Origin: Rhexocercosporidium sp. MPI-PUGE-AT-0058
Taxonomy: Eukaryota; Ascomycota; Leotiomycetes; Helotiales
Direction of reading: 5' to 3'
Length of the DNA stretch: 64,000 nucleotides
Assembly: GCA_020746875.1 (NCBI GenBank)
Contig: JAGTJL010000004.1
Span: forward strand, 744,001-808,000
How positions within the stretch are numbered: the stretch's first letter is position 1; the number at the start of each line of letters is the position of its first letter. The position numbers were made by a program, and so were the translations under genes. The notes under the pieces are model-generated. The model did no database searches and had not been told where the DNA came from. It saw nothing but the letters and a program-made list of their open reading frames with translations. Below, piece after piece: positions 33,856 to 44,410 of this stretch.

Positions 33856-34186
33856 GGTTGCAGCGGCGGTATCTTGAACCTATACCTGGAGCTGGAGCTG
33901 GAGCTGGAGCTTCGAGGCTGTGGATAATCAAATGTGACATCTGGACCAGCCTGCTCAGGGCAATATTTCGTCTGCAGGCTGGGATTGGTGCGCTAGTATG
34001 GAAGTGGGGCCGCTTGAACTGCTAAACTCCATGGCGGGGTTGTTCGGCTGAGCTTCAGATAATGCCCTCGTGAGAAGTTGAATTTCTCTTTCTCTTCACT
34101 TAGAATATTCAAAGTATTCAAATTACTCATTTATATCCTCACGGATCTATTTTACCTCCTCTAATTTGACTTGGAATAACTACAAA
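33856..34186. promoter_or_regulatory. Divergent promoter region NAA10 / SDR
   Basis: 331 bases between two divergent start codons. A ggagct hexamer repeat (about four copies, 33887-33911) lies just upstream of the NAA10 start. No other signal is clear. Confidence 0.4.
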
Positions 34187-35278
34187 ATGGCCGCGGCACG
34201 TCCTACACACGAGAGAACGAGATCTACCAATTTAGGCGGGGTCAATTCGCGAATTCTAGATGGGAAACTTGCAATCATTACTGGAGCTTCGAGAGGTATG
34301 TATCTGGAAAATTTCCCAATAGATGTTACATCTAACAGGTTTCTAGGCATTGGAGAAGCAATTGCACACAATTTGGCTTCCAAAGGAGCAAATTTGATCC
34401 TCAACTACACGTCCGATTCTTCCAGCAAGGCCACAGCAGATCTCTCGGCTCTTCTCACGGAAGAGCATGGAGTTACTTGTCTGGTGATCCGTAAGTAAAT
34501 TTAAATCCCGGACACTTTTGAACATGATAAATTTTAGAGATGAACTCCAGAAAGAGAGGACGAGCTTCGATCTTCCACTCATCTCTTCTCCAACAGTAAA
34601 CAGAAAGCTAACCCCCACTTAGAAGCAGACATGGGCATCCCAACCGGCCCAGCACACATAGTAAACACCGCCAAGAACCACTTCTCACACCCCAAGACCG
34701 GCAAGTTCCAAATCGACATCCTAATCAACAACGCCGGCGTCTCCAAGAACCTTCCCATCCCCGAGTGCACGATCGCCGATTTCGACTGGCAATATAAGAT
34801 CAACGTTCTCGGTCCCCTTTTGCTAATCCAAGCCGTTCTCCCTTACTTGCCAAATGATCGGAGCGGACGCATTGTGAACCTGAGCTCCGTATCGAGTTCC
34901 CAGGGCTTCATCGGACAGAGTGTGTATGGCGGCACGAAAGCTGCTTTGGAAGCTATGACTCGGACGTGGGCGCGAGAGTTGGCTGAGAGGGCGACGGTCA
35001 ATGCTGTTAATCCTGGGCCGGTCAAGACGGACATGTGGGCTGGTACTACGGCAGAGTTCAAGAAGAGTTTGAGTATGTTTATTAAGCAGACGCCGGGGAG
35101 TGCGATTAGACCAGAGGTTGACGATGAGGATCTGGTGAAGGATGCTGAAAATGCGGGGGGAAGACCGGCTTATGTTGGTGAGATTGCTGGGGTGGTAGGC
35201 ATGTTGTGCACGCCGGATAGTTTGTGGTGTACTGGGCAAGTGGTTTGTGCGAATGGAGGGATGAGAATGGCCATATGA
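34187..35278 (+). CDS. Short-chain dehydrogenase/reductase
   Basis: Three exons, 34187-34295, 34347-34490 and 34623-35278, give 302 residues. Splicing restores the nucleotide-binding motif TGASRGIG at 32-39; the second junction reads CLVIQADMG. Further SDR marks are INNAG, NLSSVSSSQG with the catalytic Ser, YGGTK with the catalytic Tyr and Lys, and NPGPVKTDM. This is the classical Rossmann-fold family that uses NAD(P)H to reduce carbonyls or oxidise alcohols. The substrate cannot be predicted. No biosynthetic neighbours are present, so a housekeeping or detoxifying role is as likely as secondary metabolism. Confidence 0.9.
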
Positions 35279-35459
35279 GTTGGGAGCTATGTTGTGAGGT
35301 TTGGATACAGTGGATACAGTAAATAGAGGAGAGAAAGGCACGTCACGGGCAGGAACAAGAGAATATATTTTCATGTTGAAATGAAGTTTTACTGCAATTA
35401 TTTAGCTACCGCTTACTACCCTTCAGTTCTCCAACGCCAGTATTCCCATAGTACTTGTT

Positions 35460-37574
35460 TCATGGTGCAGCAGAAGGTGGTGGTGCTTGTTCTTCCGCAG
35501 TCACACCCCGCAATGGCAACTCTACCTCATCCTTCTTTGCTGTCTCTCCTTCTTCGGTTGATTTGGCCTTTGCTGTCCCAGCCTCTCCAGCTTCCTTCTT
35601 TGGTGTCGTCTCCTTAGGAGCTTCTGTACTTGATCCTGCAGCCTTGGCAGCCTCCTTCTGGTAGGGAATTAGCATTGTGATTTTTTGACTGAGAAAGAGA
35701 AGAAGACTCGGCAGTCGTCCCCAGTAATTTATCACCCGTCTCCATAGCATGAAAAGGAAACCTCCTCTAGCTTTACGAACCTTAGCTTTCTTGCGCTCCT
35801 TGTCTCTCGCCTTGTCGGCTGCCTTCTTCGCCTTGGCCTCTTCCTCAGCTTGTCGAGAAGCTTGTGTGCCACCATACTTTCCACGCCACTCTGCCTCTTT
35901 CTCTTCAGGAATTCTAGTGAACAGGTATGCAGCCTTGCCGAGCTTGTGACCGCCGGGGAGAGCGCCTGGAGACCATTTGTCTGGGATGGAGAGAAGTGGA
36001 GCGTTGAGTTGTTCGGTAATGGAGGTTGCTGTTGCTGGCATGAATGGGGATGAGAGAGATGCGAGGAGGTATGCGAGGTTTAGGGCGAGTCCAATGATGG
36101 CATGCGTGCGTTCTGGGCTGTTGGCCAGATTGGCATTATCGAGACGGCCAGCCAGGATGAGATTGCCCTTCGCAGAAATTTCCATGAATTTCTTCAGTCC
36201 TGATCTCAAGTGCACAGCTTCCATGTCGGCGACGTACTCAGCGAGAAGACCGTTGACTTCTCCGATAAATCCAGGGAAATCGAAAGAATCGTCCTCATAT
36301 GTTGCAGAGAACTCTGGGATAACCCCTCCAAGCTTTGCGTTGACGAACTTGACCAATCGATTGACAAAATTACCTACATTTGCGAGGAGCTCGCTGTTGT
36401 TTCCGGCAATAAAGGCTTTCCACTCGAATTGTGTGTCACCAGTCTCTGGTCGGTTTGCGATCAAGTAATATCTCCATACAGAAGGTGGGATCCCAGTCTC
36501 CTTCGCCCCATCACCAAAGACACCAATTCCTCGAGACTTTGAGAACTTTCCTTGCTCATAGTTCAGATATTCAGTGACTGAAATGTTGTGTAGCTTCGTC
36601 CACTTATCTTTGGTACCTAGCTGAGAGCCTGGGAAGATGACCGTATGGAAAGGAACATTGTCTTTGCCCATAAACTGGTAGAGCTTAACCTGTTCCGGGT
36701 TACGCCACCAGAGCTCCCAATCCTTGGTGTAATTTGCAGTGATTGAGGGGTATCCAATACAAGCATCGAACCAGACGTACAGCACCTTCTTCTCATATCC
36801 TGGCAATGGAACCGGTGTACCCCAGTTCAAGTCTCGTGTGATACTCCTACCCTCGAGCCCCTTGTCCAGCCATGACTTTGTGATGCTGATTCCGTTTGCT
36901 GACCATCCTCCCTCGACGCTCGATTGCGCGAAGAACTTCGCGACATCCTCCTGGACTTTGTCTAGGCGCATAAAGATGTGTGTAGTATCTTTTGGTACGG
37001 GAGTTGTGCCATCGACCTTACACCGAGGGTTGATGAGTTCGAGAGCATCTAGGAGACTGCCGCACTTGTCGCATTGATCGCCCCGAGCGTCGTCGTACTG
37101 GCATTTCGGACAGGTACCCTCAACAAATCGGTCTGCAAGGAAAGAGTGGTGATGTTCGCAGTATGGCTGTAAAGTCGTTCGTTCCTCTAAATATCCATTC
37201 TTGTATAGCTTCATGAAGATATCCTGCGCGATAACTGTCTGCTGCTCTGTTGTTGTCCTACCAAAGTAATCGAACCCAATCTCGAACCAGTCGTAAATCG
37301 CCTTGTGCTTCACGTGGAATTCGTCGCAGAGCTCCTTGGGAGTCTGCCCAGTCTCGCGCGCTCTTGCCTCCGTCGCCGTACCGTACTCGTCCGTTCCGCA
37401 GATGAAGAGGGTTGGTCTGTCGCGCAACTTGCTAAATCTCGAATAGACATCTGCGCTGAGCACACTACCAATGACATTTCCGAGATGGGGAATGTTGTTG
37501 ACGTATGGAAGGGCACTGGTGATCAGGATGTTGTTTTTACCCTCCTCGGGCAAGATAACTTTCGTCGTTGCCAT
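35460..37574 (-). CDS. Cytosolic methionyl-tRNA synthetase
   Basis: Class I aminoacyl-tRNA synthetase charging tRNA-Met. From the ATG at 37574 it reads MATTKVILPEEGKNNIL; the frame is open further up but only from a TTG. HLGN at 30-33 is the HIGH motif, WFDACIGYPS lies in the catalytic core, the zinc knuckle is CPKCQYDDARGDQCDKCG, and KFSKSRG is the KMSKS loop. I place an intron at 35658-35780 (donor gttcgt, branch gctaat, acceptor accag). It is 123 bases with no stop in frame, so reading through it adds 41 hydrophobic residues to an otherwise Lys/Ala/Glu-rich tail; spliced, the protein is 663 residues. The tail (KEAAKAAGSSTEAPKE...) resembles a linker for tRNA or Arc1-type partner binding. 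The yeast orthologue is MES1. Confidence 0.93.
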   Translation of the reverse strand: MATTKVILPEEGKNNILITSALPYVNNIPHLGNVIGSVLSADVYSRFSKLRDRPTLFICGTDEYGTATEARARETGQTPKELCDEFHVKHKAIYDWFEIGFDYFGRTTTEQQTVIAQDIFMKLYKNGYLEERTTLQPYCEHHHSFLADRFVEGTCPKCQYDDARGDQCDKCGSLLDALELINPRCKVDGTTPVPKDTTHIFMRLDKVQEDVAKFFAQSSVEGGWSANGISITKSWLDKGLEGRSITRDLNWGTPVPLPGYEKKVLYVWFDACIGYPSITANYTKDWELWWRNPEQVKLYQFMGKDNVPFHTVIFPGSQLGTKDKWTKLHNISVTEYLNYEQGKFSKSRGIGVFGDGAKETGIPPSVWRYYLIANRPETGDTQFEWKAFIAGNNSELLANVGNFVNRLVKFVNAKLGGVIPEFSATYEDDSFDFPGFIGEVNGLLAEYVADMEAVHLRSGLKKFMEISAKGNLILAGRLDNANLANSPERTHAIIGLALNLAYLLASLSSPFMPATATSITEQLNAPLLSIPDKWSPGALPGGHKLGKAAYLFTRIPEEKEAEWRGKYGGTQASRQAEEEAKAKKAADKARDKERKKAKVRKARGGFLFMLWRRVINYWGRLPSLLLFLSQKITMLIPYQKEAAKAAGSSTEAPKETTPKKEAGEAGTAKAKSTEEGETAKKDEVELPLRGVTAEEQAPPPSAAP

Positions 37575-40500
37575 ACTGTTTAGTGGAATTGACAAGTTGT
37601 GAATCGAGGGGTAGCTGTGATGTTTTAAGCTTTGGTGGGCTGGTGGGGTTGACTCATGAACCAAGACGAGGCTGAGAATGGTGGGTTTGGACAGCTAAGC
37701 GAAAGCAAGGCTGAGAAATCAATCCAGAGCGGATGGTATCCGTGAGGAAACCCAAAGAAAGGTAGAAGAGCATGACTTTGGAATCCAAGCTTGCTTCGAC
37801 AGTTGTCAGAATGTGCTAGTTTGCAATTTTGTGATATGTCAAGAAGTTACTAGGCCGTTTCGTGATTCTGTTTCTTGACGCAAGCTCAAATCTCCTTCCT
37901 ACCGAAGAGAACTTGCCTCCAAAAATTGCTGCGGGAGTCGAGAGGTTTCTACTTTGTATTTCGGCTCAACTGTTGCTACTTCAGTTGACCGTTCCCTGAG
38001 AATTTCGAGACCGAGACAGCATTAGACTGGGTTTCTTCGGTCAGAAGACGCTCCAGGAGCCAATCCTGCAATCAGTACCGACAGCGAAACGCCCCGACCT
38101 ATCGGGGGTACTGGATGGCAGAGCGAAATTATTTTGTATCCAAAATTCTTTTAGTCTATTTATTAGAAAATTCAATTGCCAAAACCGCCCTAGAAAGCTT
38201 TCAGCTTAACGTGCCCACCCCCTTTCCACAGTCCTAGAGTTGATGACAAACGACTAGTGTCTCAGTCCCACGATTACAAAATTATCTCTGTGTGAAACAT
38301 TTAAGTCTAGTTGCAGGGACTCTTATTTAAGAGGCAAGACAGGATGCTGATGAACTTCAGGGAAGTTCATAATATATGGCTTACTCGACATCTAGAGAGT
38401 CGCTTGTCCTCAAAAGCATATGGCCAATTTTCGGGCTTGGCCCTTGGGAAATGGATTCTTTTTTTGGAATAACTAAATATCAGCTTATCATTTGTGGAGA
38501 ATGAATACACATTCTTATGATCATTGCTAAGCAAGTCTGGCTTTCGAGGTGCGCCGTGCGAGGGTCGCTTTGTAATACTAGATTAAATAGTGAAGTATCT
38601 CGTATGAAAGCGAGTAAGAACTAGTAGTGTGCTGTATATTTCATGCTAAACTACGAGAGCTCGGGTAATGAGTTTTTGGGGTGGGAAGGCGCTGTTTGGA
38701 TTGACACATTGCTGCTTCTCGGAAGTAAATAAACATGTGTGCGAAACTCGCTTACGGCATAGGCTCGGCATCAACAAATTTCGGTGACCAGACGAGAACA
38801 AAACATCCTACCTAAGGGCTCGCCCTAGAATAAACCAAAGAAGGCTGAAATGGTCATTCAATTCTTGTTCTTCTCAAGTCGATATCCCTTGCAATGGACA
38901 AGTGTCCTCGTCGATTTGAAAAGCTAGCCGGCGCATTTGACAGTTTTTTCTGCTGTTCGTTGTCTGTACCACTGCAAGACACAAGGAAGTCGCCTTGACG
39001 AACACTAGGCCAGAGTATGCTCCAAAATCATACGTCTATAAGGGCTTTTAGTGTATCGCAAAAGAACGCCAAAGGTGCAGGTCGTTAGCGGGCGGTTGAG
39101 GAACGGGAAGAGAAAGCAGGAGCCTCATTCAAACTCTGCCAAAACGATATTCAGTCGATATCAAGCAGTTGTCCATGAAAATAGTTACCGCTAGTAAAAA
39201 CGCTTTTACAGGTATTAATATAAGGGACGGTCGGAGATCTCCTTTGCAAGCGAGGCACGGCTTGGCTATACTCTCTGGAGAGAAACGCTCAGGATGAAAA
39301 AAAGAAACAAAAAATTTGTTTTTAATAGTTCAAACCCTCTCAATGTTCAACCCCTCACTAATTGATGAGGCCGGGGTGTATTTGCTGAAGTAACTCGCCA
39401 GAGGGTCCGCCATATCCCCAGCAGTATACCCCCGGGAGTATGTTATATCCCAAAGATTCGTCAACTTGACTAAGGGTTTGTGCGACTAGTATCAATTAGT
39501 AGACATTAGAAATTGAATCATTACGTACCATTTGTGTTGTCGAATTGACCGACTTGACCAGTACTGGAAGGATTGGTTGTGTCAAGGAACTTATTATTTC
39601 GCTAGATGAAGTACTCCCGCTGCCGAAGCGCAACAACCTCGGAATTAGACAAAAGTGACCATTCGGCCATGCTAGCACGGCCGCACAGGCTTGAAGAGAC
39701 CCGCCGCGTGCTAACTTTGCATCTGTGAATTATTTAATTCTTTGTATATGGCGAAGGCACCATTCCTAGTCAAGTTTGTAAAGGTCTGCCTTCTCAGCAT
39801 GTATGAACATGAGAAAGACGGAAGGACTTCACCCCAGTGAGCTTGAGGAATACTTTGTTAGATCTTGTATCTTTAAAATACTCTACCAGAGAAGGACTTT
39901 GTTTCTTACTCGCTCCAGAAGGAGCTCGAAAGGTACGAAAGGTCGGGGGCACCGCCAGTAGTGACCTGGTAGATCTCGATCCTATACGGAAGCTTCTTCT
40001 CGCGCTGGCCCTGGGTTGGACACGCGCAATACCAAGGTCAATTTGGTCGATGCATCTAAGGCCTTTGAAATTTCTCTGCTCGCAATGCCCAATCTCTGAG
40101 ACAGGACCTTGGGCCGTCAGCTCGTCGGGACAGGTTATGTCCAAATAAACAAACAAACTTCGCTTAGCGAAACCCAGCTGTCTGTAATTATTCTTTAAGA
40201 ATGATACTTTACGAGGACCAAAAAAAAAAAATTTCATGATCCAAGGACCTGCCGACTCGAAGACATATCTTTCAACCTCCTTAGCCACCCACAGGGGAGA
40301 CACCTTTTCGGGGCTACTTCGTATCGTTAGAACTTGCGCGGCACCCACGGCTGCAATCCCACAAACCATTAGGGCATATTCTGCGATGTACTAATAGTAA
40401 AGTCAATTGTTAGAAAGTCTTGAGATTTAGGGGTGCTGTCGTCTGCTCACGGTTAGCGGTGCTCTGAAGTGATGGGGAATGACATTATTTTGCCTATTTG

Positions 40501-40638
40501 AATATATGTATAACGAGCTTCAGCCTCGCGCAGCCTTTCCCAAACCTGAGGTTCCGCCCGAATTTGTGCCGGCTTGGCAATTTTTACTCACCTCACCAAT
40601 GTCACCATCGATACTGCAGACTCAGAACAACATCACAA
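37575..40638. other. 3-kb gene-free block
   Basis: The longest stretch without a supported gene. It is rich in stop codons and short AT runs. A 191-codon minus-strand frame at 39794-40369 starts with ATG but is broken by a homopolymer-coded FFFF and shows no family resemblance. An A12 run lies at about 40220-40231. I saw no inverted-repeat ends or transposase-like protein. Promoters of the methionyl-tRNA synthetase and LTO1 genes lie at the two ends. Confidence 0.45.
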
Positions 40639-41181
40639 ATGTCTGCTCACCAAGGCTCGCCACTCACACAGAACTCCCGCGAGATGGCGTCCCAAACTTT
40701 TGATGAGGTTCTGGGTCTGGAGGAGCAATTCTACCGCGATGGCTTCAACCAAGGACGGGAAGATGGGGTCAAAGCAGGCAGGATCGAGGGAAGGACATTT
40801 GGGCTTGAGAAGGGGTTCGAGAAGTACGTTGAGAGTGGCCGACTGTACGGCAAATCTATTGTTTGGGCAAATCGCATGCCTCACATTCACAATCGCGTCA
40901 CAGATGCTGACAATATTGCTCATACACCCCAATCACAACTCTCTGCGGAATCATCTGACCATCAGTCACCCCAGCGAGTCCAGGCCACCAACCTTAATAT
41001 CTTGCCTGAGAACCAAAGACTCGCAAAGCATGTCAAAGTTCTGCATGCCCTCGCAGAATCCGAGAGTCTGTCTACTGAGAACTCCGAGGAAGCAGTGTCG
41101 GATTTTGATGATCGTCTGAAGCGTGCTCAAGGCAAGGCAAAGATCATCGAAAGGATTGTGGGAGAAATCAAGGAGACATAG
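40639..41181 (+). CDS. LTO1: LTO1/ORAOV1-type protein (Yae1-N family)
   Basis: Single exon, 180 residues from the ATG at 40639; a second in-frame ATG at 40684 would give 165 residues and fits the usual short N-terminus better. Residues about 25-65 show the deca-GX3 pattern, with glycines every four residues (DGFNQGREDGVKAGRIEG, then RTFGLEKGFEK), the defining feature of Lto1 and Yae1. In yeast, Lto1 with Yae1 links the cytosolic iron-sulfur assembly machinery to the ABC protein Rli1, needed for ribosome recycling. The C-terminus is a charged helix (FDDRLKRAQGKAKIIERIV). The conserved C-terminal Trp that Lto1 uses for CIA targeting in yeast is not visible, as this protein ends in KET. Confidence 0.85.
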   Translation: MSAHQGSPLTQNSREMASQTFDEVLGLEEQFYRDGFNQGREDGVKAGRIEGRTFGLEKGFEKYVESGRLYGKSIVWANRMPHIHNRVTDADNIAHTPQSQLSAESSDHQSPQRVQATNLNILPENQRLAKHVKVLHALAESESLSTENSEEAVSDFDDRLKRAQGKAKIIERIVGEIKET

Positions 41182-41565
41182 CGACTAGCCTTTCAGCATA
41201 CTAGAGGAAGTCATCTAATTTAAAATGAATCCGGACTTCATCTTCGAAATCAAGTAGTTCCCCACCTGGGAATAGGACGTCTTCTTGCTGAACATTGGCA
41301 ATATCCCCTTCGCTGATCGCTGTGTTCTGTCATTCCGTTTCCGCTTTGGTTTTACCGTTGAACCTATCAGGCAGTACCGATAACAAAATCACCGACGTAC
41401 ATTGACCTCCTAGGTGAAGGACTGCAGGTTATTGTGCTTTTTCTGTATTTTTGGCCTTCTATCGAGCTACTTTTTACACCCACCCTGGTGTCGCTACCAT
41501 TCGCACATCTGTATCAAATGCAGTACACCTGTATCGCTCATTCCAAAGCCTCCAATTCTACTCAA
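41182..41565. other. Intergenic between convergent genes
   Basis: 3' flanks of LTO1 and of the FFDRR-family gene. Plus-strand frames here run antisense into the latter and are shadows. Confidence 0.4.
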
Positions 41566-42700
41566 TCAGATTGTGCCGCCCTGTCTAATCCACTCTCCAC
41601 AGTTGTACTCATCGCAGTCATCAATAACAAGGTTGATATTCTGGTACTCCACGGTGTGAATATCGCCACCGATAAGAAGACGAGGACAATCGCTCAATTC
41701 CTGCAGGGTCATCTTCCAGACTTGGTAGGAGAGACGACGATCGAAGAACTGGATACAGATATAGAGAATCCGAGCGCGGGTTTCATCACTGCAATCCTTG
41801 TACAGCCCATGTCTGACAAGGCATTCCAAGACAGCCTTCCGCTCGCCGACCAGAAGTTTGCGGACGACATACCAAGCTTCACGCTACTACGCAGATAGTT
41901 AGATTTTCGAGCGAAATTAAGCTGACGGGAGACTTACAGGGACAGCCTCATTTCTCCTCGCTAATCTGTCTACGTTTTGTGCGCGTGGATCCTCCCGACC
42001 GACTTGTGAACAATATTCTTCATCTTCGAGGTGCTCTTGTACGCATGTGAGTTCATAAATATCCTCCATCAGATAAGAGTCAGCTGGATCCGCTCGTCTC
42101 AATATCTCAAGAGTGATGTCGATTTGAGACTGTGTGTGGATTCGGGCACCGAATACGAATATGCCATTTTCACAGGTTCTCTTGCGGAACACAGCGAAGT
42201 CGTCGAACTGCTGTTTGCGACGCTCAGCCCGACCAATGCCCTCGTTGAGCCGATATGCGAAACACGCGAGGTAGTTGTCTCGTTCGTGACCTAAATCAAC
42301 AACTTGGATTTCAAGGTGCTATTATAGTCAGCTTTGAGAGAGCGTGTTATGTATTGTGTCTTACGTTGTTGCTCATTCGTAATTCATTAATCTCCTTGCT
42401 CAATTGCTCCATCGTGGACTTGTCATTGGCTGGCTGCTTGGCGAAGCTCAATTGGTGGCGTCTTCGATTCTTGAGAGGCATGCCAGTGTTCTCTTTCAAG
42501 CGGTTGAACAAGTTGGTGGGCTTGAACTTCTTGTCCTTTGAATTGTCAGTGACAGTGCGGTGCGCCAGATGTATTCTTAGGCTCACAGGCTTGGACTTGG
42601 ATAAGCCGTCGGAAAGTTTCTCCTTGCTATTACCCATCTGGAAGGATACGAGTGCTCGCGGTAGCATCGCACCGGGGACATTTGCCGATTCCAGTCCCAT
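41566..42700 (-). CDS. FFDRR/IGG family protein, uncharacterised (copy at 42 kb)
   Basis: Exons 42365-42700, 41938-42318 and 41566-41883, with donors gtaaga and gtaagt and acceptors aatag and tagtag; 344 residues. A further 51-base intron (gtgagc...aaag) may lie in exon 1, shortening the protein to 327. The N-terminus is basic (LKNRRRHQLSFAKQ). The middle is a charged helix (MEQLSKEINELRMSNN). The C-terminus has REAWYVVRKLLVGERK, LVRHGLY, CIQFFDRRLSYQVWK and RLLIGGDIH, in the same order and spacing as in the 2.8, 44.4 and 60.1 kb loci. No known domain was recognised and there are no membrane segments or signal peptide; probably nuclear or cytosolic. This copy has no disabling mutation. Confidence 0.7.
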
Positions 42701-43480
42701 TCTGGTGGCTATCAGGTCGTGGCGATTACCCAGGGAAAATTCAATTCGAAGAGGAGAAAGGAAATGGGCGCGACGCCGTGAAAGAATGGGAGGTCACCGC
42801 GCTGTGGAAGGCCAAACGTTCGGCAAAAATCTATCGTCGATGCGCCACAATCGCCTCAGACTTATCGTTGATCTCAGTAGCAACTTCGTCTTCTTTGCTA
42901 GCGTAGTCGCTACCATTCATTGCTTAGTTTCTAGTTCTTTCTCTTTCTAAGAGCCATAACTTGCCGCGCTCACATCTACTCGCACCTGTTGCGCTGCGAG
43001 AGCTCAGCAACTTTGTCTACGCACTTAAATTTCATCCTGCGCTGAGAAGTCTCTTATTTCCATCCTGTAATGCTGCCTGTATTTGGTACTTGTCTCATCG
43101 GTTTGTACTAAGTTGAGGGCGTCGTGGAACAGGTTGCCAAGTTAACCATGGCCTAATCAGTTCCATTTGCGACTCTAGGACAGTGAGGTGAACTGAACCC
43201 ATTGAATACAACCCGAATAATCATTCTGGTCGGCCTAATCTTACTATAAGTCAATCCATTGTGCTTCGATCACGCTAGTGATCAGAAAATCTATCTCGCT
43301 CCCAACAAGACCGCCCTTCTTCTTCACCCTTTAGAACTTTCTTTGCACCTTAATCGTTATCACAAGTCCCAGCAACCTACTCTCCTCCAGTCGTGCATTC
43401 TGTTAACACGCTTTCTGACCAACAACCTCAACCTCAACCTCAACCTCAACCTCAACCACATATCTCACCATCCCTGCAAT
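42701..43480. other. Divergent intergenic region with hexamer repeat
   Basis: Promoters of two divergent genes. Five perfect copies of AACCTC lie at 43424-43453, just before the 43481 ATG. They resemble simple leader repeats, not telomeric TTAGGG units. Confidence 0.5.
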
Positions 43481-43968
43481 ATGGATATTCAAATCGAAGG
43501 TATCAGTTTTGGCATCACCAGCACTGACGAAACCCCAAGTGCCGTAAGTGAACTTATTTTCTCATTCCCTGAGGTGCGATTCTAATCCTTCAACAGAAGC
43601 GCCATCAGCAATTCGAGCCTTCTTCCTACGGTCTCCTGCAAACCCAACAAGAACACGAGAAGATTCGAAACGAAATTAAGGCTCAGTTTCTCAAGGAGGA
43701 AGCACGAAAGTTTCACAAGAGCATGGCCGTAGCGTACAAGAAGACTGCGCGACAGGATGCTAGACTCGACCTCGAGGAGGACAACAGAAAGGAACTCATG
43801 AAACTGAAGTCGAAGCTCGAGGCTGAGATGTTAGGAAAGCAAAATGAGCAGATAGAGAGCTACCAGGAGCAACTGAGACTGAAGGACGCCAAGATCAAGA
43901 AGCTTGAAGCGCTTCTTGCGGCAATGATGACGGAGATTGATGGGCTGAAGAAGAGCGGTAATATTTAG
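43481..43968 (+). CDS. Small coiled-coil protein, uncharacterised
   Basis: Two exons, 43481-43543 and 43597-43968, donor gtaagt and acceptor caacag, 144 residues. After a short N-terminus (MDIQIEGISFGITSTDETP) nearly the whole protein is a charged coiled coil (HEKIRNEIKAQFLKEEARK, LEEDNRKELMKLKSKLEAE, RLKDAKIKKLEALLAAMM). No family assigned. It sits between two members of the FFDRR family, which also have coiled coils but a C-terminal domain this protein lacks; it could be a shortened relative or a partner. Confidence 0.65.
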
Positions 43969-44410
43969 AAGATCGCTGGCGTGACGAAACAGCGATCTGG
44001 GTCTGGCAGTGTGTCCGTGGGGGTAGCAGAATCAAGATTGCCCCTTGGATTTCTAATAGATGCATCACATGTTGGGCACCTTGGAGGGTCATGACGTTTA
44101 CAATAGAAGTTCTTTGAGACTGACAAAAATCAAGGTATACAAATGATCCATATCTCAGCTATCAAACATGGGGAGGAATTTCACAAGGGAGAAAATCATT
44201 CGCAAAATTTCGGTCTATTCGTGGACTGCACTAAAATACAAAAGCAATCAATAACATCTGGGTATCTATATTTTTTCACGCCATTCCAGTGAAAAATGCA
44301 AAACATGAGAGACAAAGACTGCCCAGCCCTCCATCACAAACAACATTTGGCAGTTGTCCTCACCAAAGTATCGAAACCTGCCGGGTACTTCCCTCTGAAA
44401 ATCCGGTCTA
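43969..44410. other. Intergenic between convergent genes
   Basis: 3' flanks only. No coding signal. Confidence 0.4.

Noticed and set aside
39794..40369. 191-codon minus-strand ORF with an ATG start
   Set aside because: No family resemblance, contains a homopolymer-coded FFFF, and shows no intron or codon bias pattern like neighbouring genes; probably chance.
43424..43456. AACCTC tandem array as a possible telomere-like sequence
   Set aside because: The unit differs from TTAGGG and lies in the leader of a gene in the interior of the window; a simple leader repeat explains it.
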